From Zingiber officinale (taxonomy: Eukaryota; Streptophyta; Magnoliopsida; Zingiberales; Zingiberaceae): a stretch of DNA of 64,000 nucleotides. A program made the position numbers and the translations under genes. Positions within the stretch are counted from its first letter, which is position 1; each line of letters starts with the position of its first letter. The notes beneath the pieces were generated by a model. The model did not search any database. It saw only the letters and a program-made list of their open reading frames with translations, and was not told the origin of the DNA. Of this stretch, positions 62,381 to 64,000 are shown one piece after another. Location: positions 31,482,636-31,546,635 of the forward strand of contig NC_056002.1 in assembly GCF_018446385.1 (NCBI RefSeq). The letters run 5' to 3'.

Positions 62381-64000
62381 TGTTGGTTGCTACTCAGAAA
62401 ACCTAGAGGTTCCACTGTACAAAAATTTTGAACAAAGGTCTGAACTTTTTCCTAGCTACCATGTGTTTTTTTAAATTAAATTTTGAATCGCCTGCGGAAC
62501 TTAACACGTTTGATCCAAAACTTAATCTATTTGTTCTTTTAGGTTTTGACTTGGATCTCCTGCGGAACTTAACACGTTTGATCCAAATCACCTAAGTTAT
62601 TAATTCCATTAAATATTAATTTCCAAAATTGGTTCCCAGTACTGACGTGGCGAGGCACATGGCCTTCTTGGATATGGGAGCAACCACCACCGACTAGACA
62701 AAACCTTTTAAGGAAAGCTAATATTTAATTTCCTAAAATAACTTTAGGTCAACCGAAAAGAACAATCAAATCACAAGGAAAAGAAAAACAAAAGAACACT
62801 ATATCGAAAACAAATTCGAAACACTAGAATCATATGTCTCTTGTATTTAGTATTATTTCCAAAAATAACTAATATGATGCGGAAAGAAAAATTACTAGTT
62901 ATACCTTTTAGAAAAATCTCTTGATCTTCTACCGTATTCCTCTTCTAACCTCGGACGTTGTGTGGACAACGATCTTCCGAGATGAGAACCACCTAGGCAC
63001 CTTCTTCCTTCTTCCTTCAAGTTTCGGCCAAGCACAAGAACTTTCAAAGGATGAAGAACTTTCCACCAACCAAACTCCAAGGGATGCATGCTTTCTCTCC
63101 TTCTTCTCCTTCCTTAATCCGGCCACATCCTCCAAGCTCCAAGAGATGATAGATTTCGGCCATAACAAGAGGAGAGAAGAGAAAGGGAAGGGCCAACCAC
63201 CACACCAAGGAAAAGAGGGAGAAAAATAGAATAGAGTCATTAGCCTTGAAGCCTCCTCTACCCCCTCTTTTATAATCCTTGGTCTTGGCAAATAAGAAAA
63301 ATTTAATAAAAACTTCCTTAATTCTTTTGCCATTGAAAAGGAAAATTTATTTAATTAAAACAATTTTCTCTTTTCAAATTACAATGGCCGGTCATAACAA
63401 ATAAAATCTCCAAGCAAATAAAATTTTAAACACCAATTAAAACTTCCTTATTTGCTTCCGGAAATTTATAAAAATTTCTCTAATAATTTTTATCCCTTCA
63501 TGATTGGTTTATAAAAAGGAAATTTAATAAATTAAAATATTTCTTTTAAACATGTGGATAAAAAGAAAGTTATCTCTATAAATTAAAAACTCTTTTAATC
63601 TACAAATAAGGAAATATATCAAATCTTTTCTTAATCTTTTGTAGAAACTTATAAAAGAGAATATTTAATTTTAAACTCTCTTTTAAATCATGAACATGGT
63701 TAAAAAGGAAAGTTTTCTTAAAATTTAAAATCCTCCTTTAATCAACAAATAAGGAAAGATTTCAAAATTTAAACTCTCTTTTAAACATGTAGATGATTTA
63801 CAAATTAGGAAAGTTTTTACCAAAAATTAAAACCATCCTTTTAAACTACAAATAAGGAAAGAGATTAATCTCTTCTCTTAATCTTTTGTAGAAAGCTATA
63901 AAAGGAAATCTTTAATTTTTAAACTCTCTTTTAAAATCATGATATCCACATAAGAAATAATTTTAATAAAAATCCTTTTTAATATTCTAGTGGTCGGCCA
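62381..64000 (-). repeat. 5' LTR of the copia element, truncated by the window edge
   Basis: It matches the 3' LTR from 52817 onward, base by base over long stretches. Between about 62605 and 64000 I noted only some 15 substitutions and one ~15-bp indel by eye; the first 220 bp are more diverged, with a short indel near GTACAAAA. The rest of this LTR lies outside the window. Confidence 0.9.

Larger units (their letters stand above)
52817..64000 (-). mobile_element. Ty1/copia LTR retrotransposon with a nested solo LTR; 5' LTR continues beyond window
   Basis: On the minus strand the order is 5' LTR (from beyond 64000 to 62381), primer site (62378-62367), leader, pol (about 60810-60509 and 58105-55490), polypurine tract (55474-55464) and 3' LTR (55463-52817). 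A plus-strand solo LTR of the same family occupies 58106-60503. PR-IN-RT-RH order marks it as copia. The LTRs are unusually long (about 2.4-2.6 kb). The left target site would be ATTAG at 52812-52816; the matching copy lies outside the window. Confidence 0.85.

Overview
The window is plant nuclear DNA: two multi-exon genes with long AT-rich GT-AG introns lie in dense, nested retrotransposon sequence. The protein families (EDR2-like PH-START-DUF1336, SAPS/PP6 regulatory subunit), the plant Tat-lineage Ty3/gypsy, L1 LINE and tRNA-primed Ty1/copia elements, and an Au-like SINE all point to an angiosperm. The style of the repeats, for example GGCGCC-rich LTRs, suggests a monocot, perhaps Zingiberales, but that is inference only.

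Layout. 1-8695: 3' part of a decayed Tat-lineage Ty3/gypsy element (single-frame pol with stops, 64-bp tandem repeats, an intron-containing antisense ORF, 3' LTR with an internal 455-bp duplication). 8696-11639: intergenic DNA and the 5' region of the first gene. 11640-18507 (+): 22-exon gene for a 726-residue PH-START-DUF1336 protein. 18508-20935: repeat fragments. 20936-29709 (+): 5'-truncated L1-type LINE ORF2, split by a 2.9-kb solo LTR with a perfect target-site duplication and by a 2.2-kb LTR-derived insertion. 29710-32384: no recognised gene. 32385-44154 (-): 18-exon gene for an 809-residue SAPS-domain PP6 regulatory subunit, with a SINE in intron 14 and a 53-bp tandem duplication over one splice donor. 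44155-48960: tandem duplication, foldback element, intergenic DNA. 48965-51883 (+): second LINE (ORF1 with DUF4283-like region and CCHC knuckle, then the first codons of ORF2) hit by a hAT-like MITE. 51884-52816: cluster of foldback units. 52817-64000 (-): Ty1/copia element with long LTRs, decayed pol, no recognisable gag, and a solo LTR of its own family inserted in the opposite orientation; its 5' LTR runs off the window.

The two host genes are unrelated in function and convergent (11.6-18.5 kb on + and 44.2-32.4 kb on -), separated by about 14 kb of mostly LINE-derived DNA. I found no tRNA or rRNA gene, CRISPR array or bacterial-type operon. The most unusual structures are the spliced antisense ORF in the gypsy element, the duplicated splice donor in the SAPS gene, the copia element with near-identical LTR stretches around a ruined pol, and the triplicated palindrome where its gag should be.
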